Assembly: GCA_035945115.1 (NCBI GenBank) | Contig: DASZAN010000201.1 | Coordinates: 1-64,000 of the forward strand | Length of the DNA stretch: 64,000 nt | Reading direction: 5' to 3' | DNA from: DAHUYF01 sp035945115 | GTDB lineage: Bacteria > Pseudomonadota > Alphaproteobacteria > ATCC43930 > CGMCC-115725 | In this document: in pieces, positions 8,928-17,042 of the stretch | Position numbering within the stretch: position 1 is the stretch's first letter | Layout: each line of letters opens with the position of its first letter | The notes under the pieces: model-generated | Database searches by the model: none | Seen by the model: only the letters and a program-made list of their open reading frames with translations | Told to the model about the DNA's origin: nothing | Position numbers and translations under genes: made by a program

Positions 8928-9775
8928 GCCGGCGCCCCGCACATTGCGCGCAGCGCCGAGAGCGCCGCGGTAATCGCGGAGTCGAGGAGCTCCAATAAAT
9001 GCTCGGATGGCAATGTCGTTGCCCGGCGAGCACGCTTCTCGATTTCTTCGCAGCACCGCGCTAGCTCGGTCACGCCGAGCCAAGCGGCGCTCGACTTGAG
9101 CCGGTGCGCCGCGCGCCAGACCGCCTCCAAGTCGTTTGCCTCGGTCGCCCGGCGGATGGCCACGGCGGTTTGCAAGGCACTTGCGGTGAACTGCGGGACG
9201 ATGCGTGCGAGAACCGAGCGATCCCTGACCGTAGCGTCTGTTAGTCGGGCACCATCGGCCTTTGCGCCCGTGTCGCCGGCAGGGCTGTCCGTCGCTCGGT
9301 CTTGCGCGAGGCCCGCAACCGGAAGCCACCGGGTGAGGCAGGCGCTCAGTTGCGCCGCGCCGATTGGTTTGCCGATTGCCTCGTCCATGCCAGAAGCGAG
9401 ACAACGCGCTCGCACCTCCGCCGGATCGTGGCTGGTGAGCGCGATAATCGGCAAGGGCGGGCCTGCCGCCGGCACCGAGGCCGAGAGCGAACGGCGAATC
9501 GCGCAAGCCGCCGCGAAGCCATCCATGACCGGCATCTCACAATCCATGAGCACCAGGTCGAAGGTCTGTTCGCTGATCCGGCGCAACGCGTCAGCGCCAT
9601 CGCCCGCGGTCGTGACCTGGCAGCCGAGGCGCTTGAGCATCCTCGCCGCGAGATCCTGATTTACGACATCATCCTCGACGAGGAGGATTCGCGTGGCAAT
9701 GCGGCCATCTCCCGTTCGAGAGGTCGATCCGCCCCGGCGGGGCTTCGGGAGTGTGTCGGGGGGATTGTCCCGCAT
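8924..9775 (-). CDS. receiver-HPt phosphotransfer protein
   Basis: A 283-residue protein. The receiver is at about residues 27-150 (LLVEDDVVN; phospho-Asp in LVLMDCEMP; Lys in IGKPIG). A C-terminal HPt helical bundle carries the phospho-His in WRAAHRLKSSAAWLG. It lacks kinase and DNA-binding domains, so it relays phosphate between a kinase receiver and a final regulator. The ATG at 9775 is chosen. An upstream TTG at 9913 would add 46 residues without domain similarity. Its 3' end overlaps the REC-kinase gene by 4 bp. It is divergent from the alpha-oxoamine synthase gene across a 251-bp AT-rich regulatory region. Confidence 0.9.
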   Translation of the reverse strand: MRDNPPDTLPKPRRGGSTSRTGDGRIATRILLVEDDVVNQDLAARMLKRLGCQVTTAGDGADALRRISEQTFDLVLMDCEMPVMDGFAAACAIRRSLSASVPAAGPPLPIIALTSHDPAEVRARCLASGMDEAIGKPIGAAQLSACLTRWLPVAGLAQDRATDSPAGDTGAKADGARLTDATVRDRSVLARIVPQFTASALQTAVAIRRATEANDLEAVWRAAHRLKSSAAWLGVTELARCCEEIEKRARRATTLPSEHLLELLDSAITAALSALRAMCGAPA

Positions 9776-9931
9776 GTCGCACAGCCAGAGCTTTCCACGT
9801 GGCGTGAACCGCGGGAAAGAGTGCGTCGGAAAACTTAAATTTTCATTGACTAAACAGCTAAGGAAATGCAGGTCGCTGAGGCCAAGACTCAATTTAGCTA
9901 AAATTTTATTCAAATGAAGACAGTATTTAAC

Positions 9932-9956
9932 TCAAGTCAAATACGACTTTACTTGA
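9932..9956. promoter_or_regulatory. nested inverted repeat in divergent promoter region
   Basis: The 251-bp stretch 9776-10026 separates the REC-HPt gene and the synthase gene and is far more AT-rich than its surroundings. Within it, TCAAGT (9932-9937) and ACTTGA (9951-9956) form perfect 6-bp arms. Nested inside is a second pair, AAGTC (9934-9938) and GACTT (9945-9949). This looks like an operator for a dimeric regulator controlling one or both divergent units. No matching regulator is encoded beside it. The identification is by symmetry only. Confidence 0.45.
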
Positions 9957-10026
9957 AATCTTTGCCGTGAATGTTATCAGTACGTCCCCGACACAGCGCG
10001 CACATTCGCGGCAAAAGGGACGCCAG

Positions 10027-11352
10027 ATGATCCGCAAGCCCATTCTGCCAGCCGATCCCGAGCAGGCCCTCACTGGAAGCATGCGCGATTTTCGCGAGCT
10101 CGACGGGCCCGATCTCCTGGCCCGCGTGGAGCCGTTCTTTCGTTGGCAGGAGACGCGCCGCGAGAATGGCTTGTGGGCTTACTCGAAGACGACCCAAGAG
10201 GCGCCGCTCGCGGAATGCACGGCGCGGGACGAAATCGGAGAGAGCTACCAGGGCATAAATTTCGGATCTCAAGACTACCTCGGCCTCTCCTCCGATCCCG
10301 AGATCAAGGAGACGGCCAAGGCTGTCATCGATGAGTACGGCGTCCACAGTGCGGGCTCCTCGGCGCTCGCAGGGAATACGAAATACTCGGCACAGCTCGA
10401 GCGCACGATCTCCGAGTTTCTCAACCTCAAGCACACGATTCTCTATCCAACCGGATGGGCCGCCGGTTATGGCGTCATCAAGGGGCTGGTTCGTCCGCAC
10501 GACCACGTCGTGCTCGACGGGCTTGCGCATGCATGCCTGCAAGAGGGCGCGACGTCGGCGACGCCGAACGTGCGGCAACTCGAGCGTATTCGCCGCCACG
10601 ATACGCAAAACGCCATTCTCGTCGTGACCGAGAGCCTCTTCTCCATGGATTCCGATACGCCCGACCTTGCGGCGTTGCAGGACCTCTGTCGCGAGTTCAA
10701 TGCCACACTCCTCGTCGACGTCGCCCACGATCTCGGCTGCATCGCCGAAGATGGACGCGGCTTCATCGGTCAGCAGCAGATGCTCGGCAAGATCGATATC
10801 GTCATGGGCAGTTTTTCCAAGACGTTCGGCTCGAACGGCGGGTTCGTCTCGTGCAATTCACCGGCAGTCCGTCAGTACCTCAAGTTCTACGGCTGCTCCG
10901 CGACCTTTTCGAACACCCTCTCGCCGGTGCAGGCAGCGACCGTCATCAAGGCGTTCGAGATCGTGCAGTCGGAGCGCGGACGCTGGCTGCGCGAGCAGCT
11001 GATGAACCGCGTGCTGCTGCTCCGCGAAAAATTGGCGGCGGAGGCCCTCGAACTCATCGGCGTCCCCTCGGCCATCGTGCCCGTCGTGGTCGGTGACGAG
11101 GCATTCGCTCGATTGGTCAGCCGTCAGCTACCGGCTTGGGGGATTGTCGCCAACATGGTCGAATTCCCGGCCGTGGCGAAAGGCAATGCCCGCTTCCGCC
11201 TGCAGGTGATGCCGGGACATAGCCCCGACCACATCACCACCTTCGTCACACGCTTCCTGGGTGCCATCGAAGCCGCCCGGGTCGATTACGAGCGATATCG
11301 CACCCGCGGCTCGAGCCAGAAGCAAGAACCGCAACTGGCACACGTCGCCTAG
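10027..11352 (+). CDS. PLP-dependent alpha-oxoamine synthase, candidate CqsA/LqsA-like autoinducer synthase
   Basis: A 441-residue fold-type I PLP enzyme of the alpha-oxoamine synthase family (BioF, Kbl, HemA, serine palmitoyltransferase, CqsA/LqsA). Active-site residues are intact: His168 (GLAHACL) stacking on the cofactor, Asp231 and His234 (VDVAHDLG), and Lys265 (GSFSKTFGSNGG) forming the Schiff base. The family condenses an acyl-CoA with an amino acid or amine and releases CoA and usually CO2. Start at ATG 10027 (AAGGGA 7 bp upstream) is better than GTG 9967. It is followed after 20 bp by two six-TM sensor kinases, the arrangement of alpha-hydroxyketone quorum-sensing loci, so a signal synthase is the best inference. 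A sphingoid-base or other ketone synthase is the main alternative. No acyl-carrier gene is adjacent. Confidence 0.82.
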   Translation: MIRKPILPADPEQALTGSMRDFRELDGPDLLARVEPFFRWQETRRENGLWAYSKTTQEAPLAECTARDEIGESYQGINFGSQDYLGLSSDPEIKETAKAVIDEYGVHSAGSSALAGNTKYSAQLERTISEFLNLKHTILYPTGWAAGYGVIKGLVRPHDHVVLDGLAHACLQEGATSATPNVRQLERIRRHDTQNAILVVTESLFSMDSDTPDLAALQDLCREFNATLLVDVAHDLGCIAEDGRGFIGQQQMLGKIDIVMGSFSKTFGSNGGFVSCNSPAVRQYLKFYGCSATFSNTLSPVQAATVIKAFEIVQSERGRWLREQLMNRVLLLREKLAAEALELIGVPSAIVPVVVGDEAFARLVSRQLPAWGIVANMVEFPAVAKGNARFRLQVMPGHSPDHITTFVTRFLGAIEAARVDYERYRTRGSSQKQEPQLAHVA

Positions 11353-11372
11353 GCAAGCGCAAGGGGGGCAAC

Positions 11373-12776
11373 ATGGCGAAAGAGACATTCGTCAAAGCGA
11401 TCGACTGGTTCATCCCGTCGACGTTGCGGACCGACACGGCAACGCTCTGGCAAGCGCGCATTTTCGCCATCAGCCACCTTGCCGGTCCCTTTCTCGGCGT
11501 CATCATCTTCATCTATTTGTATTTGGCGGATCCCGAGGTCGGCCTCCCCTTCTTTACGCTTCTCGCCCTCGCGAGCTTCTTCTGGATGTTGCCGTTTGCG
11601 ATGAAACTCACCGGCCGGCTCAAATGGGTCGCGCTCTTCTCGGTCTGCGATCTCACTTTCATCAGCGTCTTCGGATCGTTCTTTTATGGCGGCGTGAGCT
11701 CGCCCTTCTTGCCGTGGTTCTTGACCGCGCTGCTGCTCGGATTCTTTTATCTCGGAAACCGTCCGTTGCTGGTGCTCGGCATTTTCGCGCTGAATCTGGC
11801 GGGATTTTGCGCGTCATATCTGCTGAACGGTGGCTTTCCCACGCTCGTCCCCGTCGAAGCGCTCTCCAAAGTCGGCATCATCTCCGCCTGTGCCGCCACG
11901 CTCTACACCTCGATGATGGCCGTCTACTACGCCAACGTCATCATGGCGCAATCCGATTTGAAGCGCGAGTTCGATCGCCATGAGGTGACGGCAGCGAGAA
12001 CGCGCGAGGCGAAGGAGAAAGCCGAACGCGCCAATGCGGCAAAATCCGTTTTCCTGGCGAAAATGAGCCATCATTTGCGCACGCCGCTCAACGCCGTCAT
12101 CGGATACAGCGAGATTCTCCTCGAAGACGCCCACGCCAACGGCAACGATGGGCAAATGGCCGATCTCAAGCGGATCAACAGTGCCGGCCGGCACCTGCTG
12201 TCCCTGGTGACCGATGTTTTCGACATCGCCAAGATCGACTCGGACAATATCGAGCTGACCGTCACCCGGTTCGATCTCGGCGGCTTCGTCGATGACGTTG
12301 TCTCGACCTGTCGCAGACTCGTCGAGCGCAATGGCAACAAGCTGATCGTAGAGAGCGGCACAGACCTTGGCTTCGTTTCTTCGGACGAGACACGGCTCCG
12401 TCAGGTCGTCATCAATCTCCTGAGCAATGCCGGGAAGTTTACCACCAACGGTCGTGTCTTCCTTCGCGTGTGCCGGGAAAGGGCCCCGCTCGGAGAGGAG
12501 ATCGTGATCGCGGTGCAAGATACTGGGATTGGTATTTCGCCGAAGAATCTCGAACGCTTGTTCACCAACTTCAACCAAGCGGAGGCATCGACCGCGCGCA
12601 AATACGGCGGAACCGGTCTGGGCCTCGCTCTGAGCCGCAACCTTTGCCGGCTCATGGGCGGCGACATCGAGGTGACGAGCGATGTCGGCAAGGGATCAAC
12701 ATTCACCATGCGTGTCCCAGCCGACAACAACGAATTGGCGCACCGCAAGCCGCGACAGGCGGCAACGGCAGCTTAA
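11373..12776 (+). CDS. six-TM sensor histidine kinase with atypical H-box
   Basis: A 467-residue membrane kinase. Six hydrophobic segments fill residues ~28-190 with short loops and no large periplasmic domain, as in CqsS/LqsS-type sensors of membrane-permeant ligands. A coiled linker leads to HisKA and HATPase domains. The H-box reads KMSHHLRTPLN: the phospho-accepting His233 is kept, but the normally acidic next residue is His234. The ATPase boxes are canonical (VVINLLSNAGKF, QDTGIGI, YGGTGLGLAL). There is no receiver domain. It lies 20 bp after the synthase and 50 bp before a paralogous kinase, so the three are probably one operon. The acidic residue is important for autophosphorylation and phosphatase activity in HisKA kinases, so the balance may be altered. 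Confidence 0.9.
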   Translation: MAKETFVKAIDWFIPSTLRTDTATLWQARIFAISHLAGPFLGVIIFIYLYLADPEVGLPFFTLLALASFFWMLPFAMKLTGRLKWVALFSVCDLTFISVFGSFFYGGVSSPFLPWFLTALLLGFFYLGNRPLLVLGIFALNLAGFCASYLLNGGFPTLVPVEALSKVGIISACAATLYTSMMAVYYANVIMAQSDLKREFDRHEVTAARTREAKEKAERANAAKSVFLAKMSHHLRTPLNAVIGYSEILLEDAHANGNDGQMADLKRINSAGRHLLSLVTDVFDIAKIDSDNIELTVTRFDLGGFVDDVVSTCRRLVERNGNKLIVESGTDLGFVSSDETRLRQVVINLLSNAGKFTTNGRVFLRVCRERAPLGEEIVIAVQDTGIGISPKNLERLFTNFNQAEASTARKYGGTGLGLALSRNLCRLMGGDIEVTSDVGKGSTFTMRVPADNNELAHRKPRQAATAA

Positions 12777-12826
12777 CGGATGTGGGGCACAGAATTTCAA
12801 CCTGAGTTGCTGAGGCGGAGCGGGCC

Positions 12827-14695
12827 ATGAATCACTATCGCCACAAGATCCTTCAGAATCTCCTCATCGCCGTCGAGTGGTTCATTCCCGAGAACTTGAA
12901 GACGAACGCCGCGATCGTCCAAGGCGCGCGCATGTTTCTCTTCAGCCACCTTTTCGGGCCTTTTCTCGGGCACACCATCTCCATGTACATCCTCTTGGTG
13001 CAAGGCAAGCCCGATACCGCCTGGTGGATCTTCTTCGGCGCGATCACGGCGTTTTGGCCCTTTCCGCTCATCTTGAAGCTCACCGGACGTTATGTGCCGC
13101 TTTCGCTCATTTCGATACAGAACCTGATCTTTTGTATTTTTTGGGGCTGCTACCAGTACGGCGGCAGCAGCTCCCCGATCCTGCCGTGGATGATTACGGT
13201 GCCGTTGCTGGCTTTCTTCTACCTGCCGACGCGCAGAACGCGGATCATGGTGTCGTTGCTGATCCTTGTGAATATCGGTGCCTTCAGCGCCATCGCCATC
13301 CGCTACGGCTTCGCCTCCGGCAGCATTCCATTAGCCAAGCTCGCCGGTCTCGGCATGGTTTCGACGATGTGTGCCGGCATCTACGTGTCGATGATGGCGC
13401 TCTACTACGCCAATGTTGTCTCCTCGCAGTCCGAGCTGGAGCTCGAAATCCAACGTCACCTCGCGACGATGCGCGAGCTGCGCGCCGCCACCGAGGAAGC
13501 CGAGCGTGCCATGCAGGCCAAGTCCGAGTTCTTGGCGAAAGTCAGCCACGAACTCAGAACGCCGCTCAATGCCATCCTCGGATATAGCGAGATGCTGTTG
13601 GAGGATTCCGCCGAAAGCGAGGTGAAATCCGCTGATCTCTTGCGCATTCATGACGCCGGGAAAAACCTGCTTGGCCTGATCAACAACCTGCTGGACCTGT
13701 CGAAGCTCGAGGCGGGAAAGACCGAAGTTAATCCGGAAGCCTTCGAGCTTGCCAAGTTCTTGAATTCGGTCGCTGCCGATTGGCGGCCGGCCATTGCCGA
13801 TGCCGGCATTACCCTTCATCTGCACCACCGGAGCGCGCGCGACGTCATCGTCAACGACGCGCCGAAGCTGCGGCGTGCGATCGACAATTTGCTGAGCAAC
13901 GCGATCAAGTTCGCGAAAGGCGGGTTGGTAAGTTTGACCGCGTCGATCGAAGGCGAATGGCTCGTCCTGACGGTGGCGGATACGGGATGTGGGATCAGCG
14001 CCGAGCGAATGGCGACGATCCTCGATAGCTTCGGCACACATGCAAGCGAGACGGCGAGCAAATACGACGAATACCCGGGCTTAGGGGTGACGCTGACGCA
14101 GCGGCTCTGCAGCTTGATGGGCGGCGACCTGAGCGTTGAGAGCGAAGTCGGCCAAGGTGCGCGGTTCACCATCCGCGTACGCAACGATCTGAGCGCAGGC
14201 GTCGCCGTCGCCGCCGAGCCGCGTCCCACTGCGGACAGCACGATCGAGCCTCCGCGTGGAGAGAAGTCGATCCTGGTGGTCGACGACGATCCTGCCGCAC
14301 TCGATCTCATCACTCGAATTCTGCACAAGGAAGGGTTCGCGACGCTGCTGAGCCGTGACGTCGTCGATGCCATGTCGCGAGCACGGGAAAGCAATCCCGC
14401 CGCCATCATCCTCGACGTCCGCATGGCGCAGCCCGATGGCTGGGAAGCCTTGCGTCTCATCCGTCAAGACGACCGGCTCCGCTCGACAAAAGTCATCCTG
14501 CTGACGGTCGACGACGATTTCGCCAAAGGGCGCGTGCTCGGTGCCGATGCCCACCTGCTGAAACCGATCGACAAAGACTCTCTACGTCGTTGTCTCTTGC
14601 GCCTTTGCCCAGCGCTGCGCGACCACCAAATCGCTGAACAACGAGAACATCCACGCGGCGAGGGCATAGGAGTGAACGAAGGGCGCGTCGCCTGA
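12827..14695 (+). CDS. six-TM hybrid sensor histidine kinase with C-terminal receiver
   Basis: A 622-residue paralogue of the preceding kinase; the N-termini align closely (WFIPENL...ARMFLFSHLFGPFLG against WFIPSTL...ARIFAISHLAGPFLG). Six TM segments occupy residues ~30-200, followed by HisKA with a normal H-box (KVSHELRTPLN, His241), a HATPase domain, and a receiver from about residue 480 (SILVVDDDP; Asp in AIILDVRM; Lys in LLKPID). The ATP-lid/G2 region is unusual: KYDEYPGLGVTL replaces the expected KYGGTGLGLAL at about residues 412-422, although N-box and G1 (VADTGCGIS) remain. This hybrid could send phosphate from its receiver to the REC-HPt protein encoded at 8924-9775. The ligand is presumed to be the product of the synthase upstream. 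Confidence 0.9.
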   Translation: MNHYRHKILQNLLIAVEWFIPENLKTNAAIVQGARMFLFSHLFGPFLGHTISMYILLVQGKPDTAWWIFFGAITAFWPFPLILKLTGRYVPLSLISIQNLIFCIFWGCYQYGGSSSPILPWMITVPLLAFFYLPTRRTRIMVSLLILVNIGAFSAIAIRYGFASGSIPLAKLAGLGMVSTMCAGIYVSMMALYYANVVSSQSELELEIQRHLATMRELRAATEEAERAMQAKSEFLAKVSHELRTPLNAILGYSEMLLEDSAESEVKSADLLRIHDAGKNLLGLINNLLDLSKLEAGKTEVNPEAFELAKFLNSVAADWRPAIADAGITLHLHHRSARDVIVNDAPKLRRAIDNLLSNAIKFAKGGLVSLTASIEGEWLVLTVADTGCGISAERMATILDSFGTHASETASKYDEYPGLGVTLTQRLCSLMGGDLSVESEVGQGARFTIRVRNDLSAGVAVAAEPRPTADSTIEPPRGEKSILVVDDDPAALDLITRILHKEGFATLLSRDVVDAMSRARESNPAAIILDVRMAQPDGWEALRLIRQDDRLRSTKVILLTVDDDFAKGRVLGADAHLLKPIDKDSLRRCLLRLCPALRDHQIAEQREHPRGEGIGVNEGRVA

Positions 14696-14719
14696 AGCCA
14701 CCCCTAGCGATCGCCGAGG

Positions 14720-15079
14720 TTAACCGCGATAGGTGGTGTAGGACCAGGGGCTGACGAGCAGCGCCACGTGATAGGAGTGGCTCGCATCCGCGACGGTGAA
14801 GCGGACGGGAACGACGTCGAGAAACGCCGCCTCGTCACGCCCCGCCCGCTCGGCGCGGAAGTAGCGTCCCACGTGAAACAATAGCTCGTAAGTCGCCGGA
14901 ACCAGCGCCTCCTCCGCCAGCAGCGGCGCCGGCACTGCGCCGAGCTCGTCCGTCTCGATCGTCTTCAGGTGCTGGCGCTCGGCGATGCCGCCGGGCAAAC
15001 GGAAAAGGTCGACCAGCATGCCCCGCGCCGGTCCGCCATGGACCCCATCGATGATCGCCGTCGTGAGCTTGCCCGCCAT
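14720..15079 (-). CDS. uraH: 5-hydroxyisourate hydrolase (transthyretin-like)
   Basis: At 119 residues this is the normal size for the transthyretin-like HIU hydrolase that converts 5-hydroxyisourate to OHCU in uric acid breakdown. It has the N-terminal LTTAIIDGVHGGPA segment with the catalytic His region, the central ATYELLFHVGRYF strand and the diagnostic YRG C-terminus (SPWSYTTYRG). It is cytoplasmic, with no signal peptide. No other uricolytic gene (OHCU decarboxylase, allantoinase) is visible in the window. An SDR gene lies upstream on the same strand, 53 bp away, and may be cotranscribed. Confidence 0.9.
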   Translation of the reverse strand: MAGKLTTAIIDGVHGGPARGMLVDLFRLPGGIAERQHLKTIETDELGAVPAPLLAEEALVPATYELLFHVGRYFRAERAGRDEAAFLDVVPVRFTVADASHSYHVALLVSPWSYTTYRG

Positions 15080-15132
15080 CTATCCTTGCCAACAGGACCC
15101 GCTCGGGCAACGTTCCAGCTGCGTGGCAAGGG

Positions 15133-15891
15133 CTACGCCAATCCGCCATCCACCGGCAATGTGTGGCCGGTGATCATGGCGCCGCCGGCGGCGAGGAAGA
15201 GGATCGCCTCGGCGATCTCAGCCGGGGTGCACATGCGCCTCATCAGCGAGCGCTCGGCGTATTCGCGCTTGCGCTCCGCCGGCCATGGCTGCGTCCAGGG
15301 CGAGTCGACAATGCCCGGCGCCACCGCATTGACGCGCACCTCGGGCGCGAGCGCCATGGCGAGGGAGCGCGTCAGATTGACGAGCCCCGCCTTGCTCGCG
15401 GCATAAGCGATGCTGCTGCCGCCGCGTCCCAATCCCGCCACTGAGGCGGTGTTGACGATGGCACCGTGGGCGGCCTTGAGCGCCGCCGCCGCAGCATGGC
15501 TGCAGCGATAGGGGCCGAGCAGGTTGGTCGCAAGGATGGTCTGCCAGAACGACTCGGTCATGGCGCCGAGGTCACGGAACTCGATGGGCGCCGTCGTGCC
15601 CGACGTGCCGGCGTTGTTGACGAGAATATCGAGCCGCCCCAAGCGCTCGATCGCGCCCGCCACCATCGCCTCGGCCTCGCCAGGCCGCGCCACGTCGCCC
15701 GGCGCCGAGATCACGCGATAGCCGTGAGCGGCAAAGCGCTCGATCTCGCGCGCCGCGCGCGCATCGTCGGGCAGATGGTTCATGGCGACGCTCGCGCCGT
15801 TGAGCAGCAGCAACTCGACGGCGGCAAGCCCGATCCCGGACGCGCCGCCGGTCACCAGCGCCGCCTTGCCGCGTAAATCCCCCGTTATCAT
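15133..15891 (-). CDS. short-chain dehydrogenase/reductase (SDR)
   Basis: A 252-residue classical SDR. It shows the TGGASGIG nucleotide-binding motif near the N-terminus, NNAG (about residue 90), the catalytic Ser in NTASVAG and YAASK (Tyr-x-x-x-Lys), and the C-terminal PVDGG signature. It reduces or oxidises a carbonyl/alcohol with NAD(P)H; the substrate is unknown. The ATG at 15891 has GGGAGGGAG upstream. It is a close paralogue of the SDR at 16196-16963 (shared MNH after the first strand, shared TNLLGP and RVNAVAPG), and the two flank a small lipoprotein gene on the opposite strand. Confidence 0.9.
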   Translation of the reverse strand: MITGDLRGKAALVTGGASGIGLAAVELLLLNGASVAMNHLPDDARAAREIERFAAHGYRVISAPGDVARPGEAEAMVAGAIERLGRLDILVNNAGTSGTTAPIEFRDLGAMTESFWQTILATNLLGPYRCSHAAAAALKAAHGAIVNTASVAGLGRGGSSIAYAASKAGLVNLTRSLAMALAPEVRVNAVAPGIVDSPWTQPWPAERKREYAERSLMRRMCTPAEIAEAILFLAAGGAMITGHTLPVDGGLA

Positions 15892-15982
15892 TCGCTCCCT
15901 CCCTTCGCGCTCAAGTGCCGCGCGGAACTCGACCGCCCGCGCCTCTGTAGCCCGATTATCGCCAAACCTGGGGGAGGTGCGA

Positions 15983-16192
15983 ATGCCTCGCCTGCCGCTC
16001 TTGCTCGTGCTCGCCGCGGTAAGCGGCTGTGCCACTGGATCGACTTACACGATCCAAACCGCCGATCTGCGCAACGCCAATGAGCGCGCCGCCCGCTATT
16101 GCCAGCAGCAGGACGCGACGGCGCAGCTCGAAAGCGTGAAACGCCAGGCCGATCGCGCGATCCAAACCTATCGCTGCATCGCTGCGAGCTGA
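15983..16192 (+). CDS. small lipoprotein of unknown function
   Basis: A 69-residue protein starting at an ATG with a strong GGGGAGG ribosome binding site. A hydrophobic leader (LPLLLVLAAVSGC) ends in the lipobox VSGC, so it should be lipid-anchored and exported. The mature part is about 50 residues and polar, with two further cysteines (RYCQQ and YRCIA) that could form a disulfide. It lies between two minus-strand SDR genes, 91 bp past the start of one and 3 bp from the stop of the other. No family is recognised; the leader and ribosome binding site make it a credible gene. Confidence 0.75.
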   Translation: MPRLPLLLVLAAVSGCATGSTYTIQTADLRNANERAARYCQQQDATAQLESVKRQADRAIQTYRCIAAS

Positions 16193-16195
16193 CCG

Positions 16196-16963
16196 CTACA
16201 TCAGCCCGCCGTCGACGACCAGCGTCTGTCCCGTCACCATCGCCGCACCGGCGGCGAAGAAGAGGATGGCCTCGGCAATGTCGTCGGCCGTGCAAGCGCG
16301 ACCCAAGGGCGTGCGCTTGATCGCGCCTTCCTTCACCTCGGCCGGCCACTCCTCCGTCCAAGGCGTGGCGATGAAGCCGGGCGCCACGGCATTGACGCGC
16401 ACCTCCGGCGCCAACGCGCGAGAAAGATAAGAGGTGAGCCGGATGAGCGCCGCCTTGCTCGCGCCATAAGCCATGTTGCTGCCGAGCGGCGCCAGCCCCG
16501 CGACCGAGGCGACATTGACGACCGAACCGCCCGTCGATTTGAGCGCTGTGGCGGCGGCGCGGGTACAGCGGAAGGGGCCGAGCAAGTTGGTCGCGAGCAC
16601 CTCCTGCCACCATTCCTCGTCGATGACGTCGAGATCGCGGTAGTGGATGCGCTTGCCCTTGCTGGCGGCACCCGGCGTCGCCGCGTTGTTGACGAGGATG
16701 TCGAGGCGGTCGAGCTCCTCGACCGCCCGCGCCACCATCGTTCCGCCCTCCTCCGCCTTGCCGACATCGCCCGGCGCCGCGATCACGGCAAGACCTTGGG
16801 CGCGGAGCCGCGCGATCTCGCCCGCCGCTTTGGTGTTCCCCGGGCGATGGTTCATCGCCACGCGCGCCCCCGAGCGCGCCAAAAGGGCCACCGTCGCGAG
16901 CCCCACGCCCGACGCGCCGCCCGTCACCAGCGCCGTCTTGCCGGCAAGATCCGCCGTGATCAT
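16196..16963 (-). CDS. short-chain dehydrogenase/reductase (SDR)
   Basis: A 255-residue classical SDR with TGGASGVG, NNAATPG, catalytic Ser in NVASVAG, YGASK and the VVDGG ending. It is a paralogue of the gene at 15133-15891 and shares the same 'MNH' basic position after strand beta2, which favours NADP. An insertion (ASKGKRIHYRDLDVIDEEWW) follows the NNA motif. The substrate is unknown. The gene is monocistronic or loosely linked to the LysR gene upstream, which ends 80 bp before this start on the same strand. Confidence 0.9.
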   Translation of the reverse strand: MITADLAGKTALVTGGASGVGLATVALLARSGARVAMNHRPGNTKAAGEIARLRAQGLAVIAAPGDVGKAEEGGTMVARAVEELDRLDILVNNAATPGAASKGKRIHYRDLDVIDEEWWQEVLATNLLGPFRCTRAAATALKSTGGSVVNVASVAGLAPLGSNMAYGASKAALIRLTSYLSRALAPEVRVNAVAPGFIATPWTEEWPAEVKEGAIKRTPLGRACTADDIAEAILFFAAGAAMVTGQTLVVDGGLM

Positions 16964-17042
16964 GGTTCTGCTCCCCTTTTCTCCCCTACCGCTCGTCGGC
17001 CGACCTGTCCCGCCTCGTCATGCGTCCGCGAAGACCCCAAGC

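Noticed and set aside
7746..9506. One long minus-strand frame that could be read as a single 586-residue kinase
   Set aside because: The part above 8927 runs out of phase through the REC-HPt gene and has no homology. An ATGA overlap at 8924-8927 gives the natural start of the REC-kinase.
10027..11352. Assignment of the PLP enzyme as biotin BioF or glycine C-acetyltransferase Kbl
   Set aside because: No other biotin gene and no threonine dehydrogenase gene is nearby; the neighbours are sensor kinases. The family alone does not settle the product, so the call is left as a candidate signal synthase.
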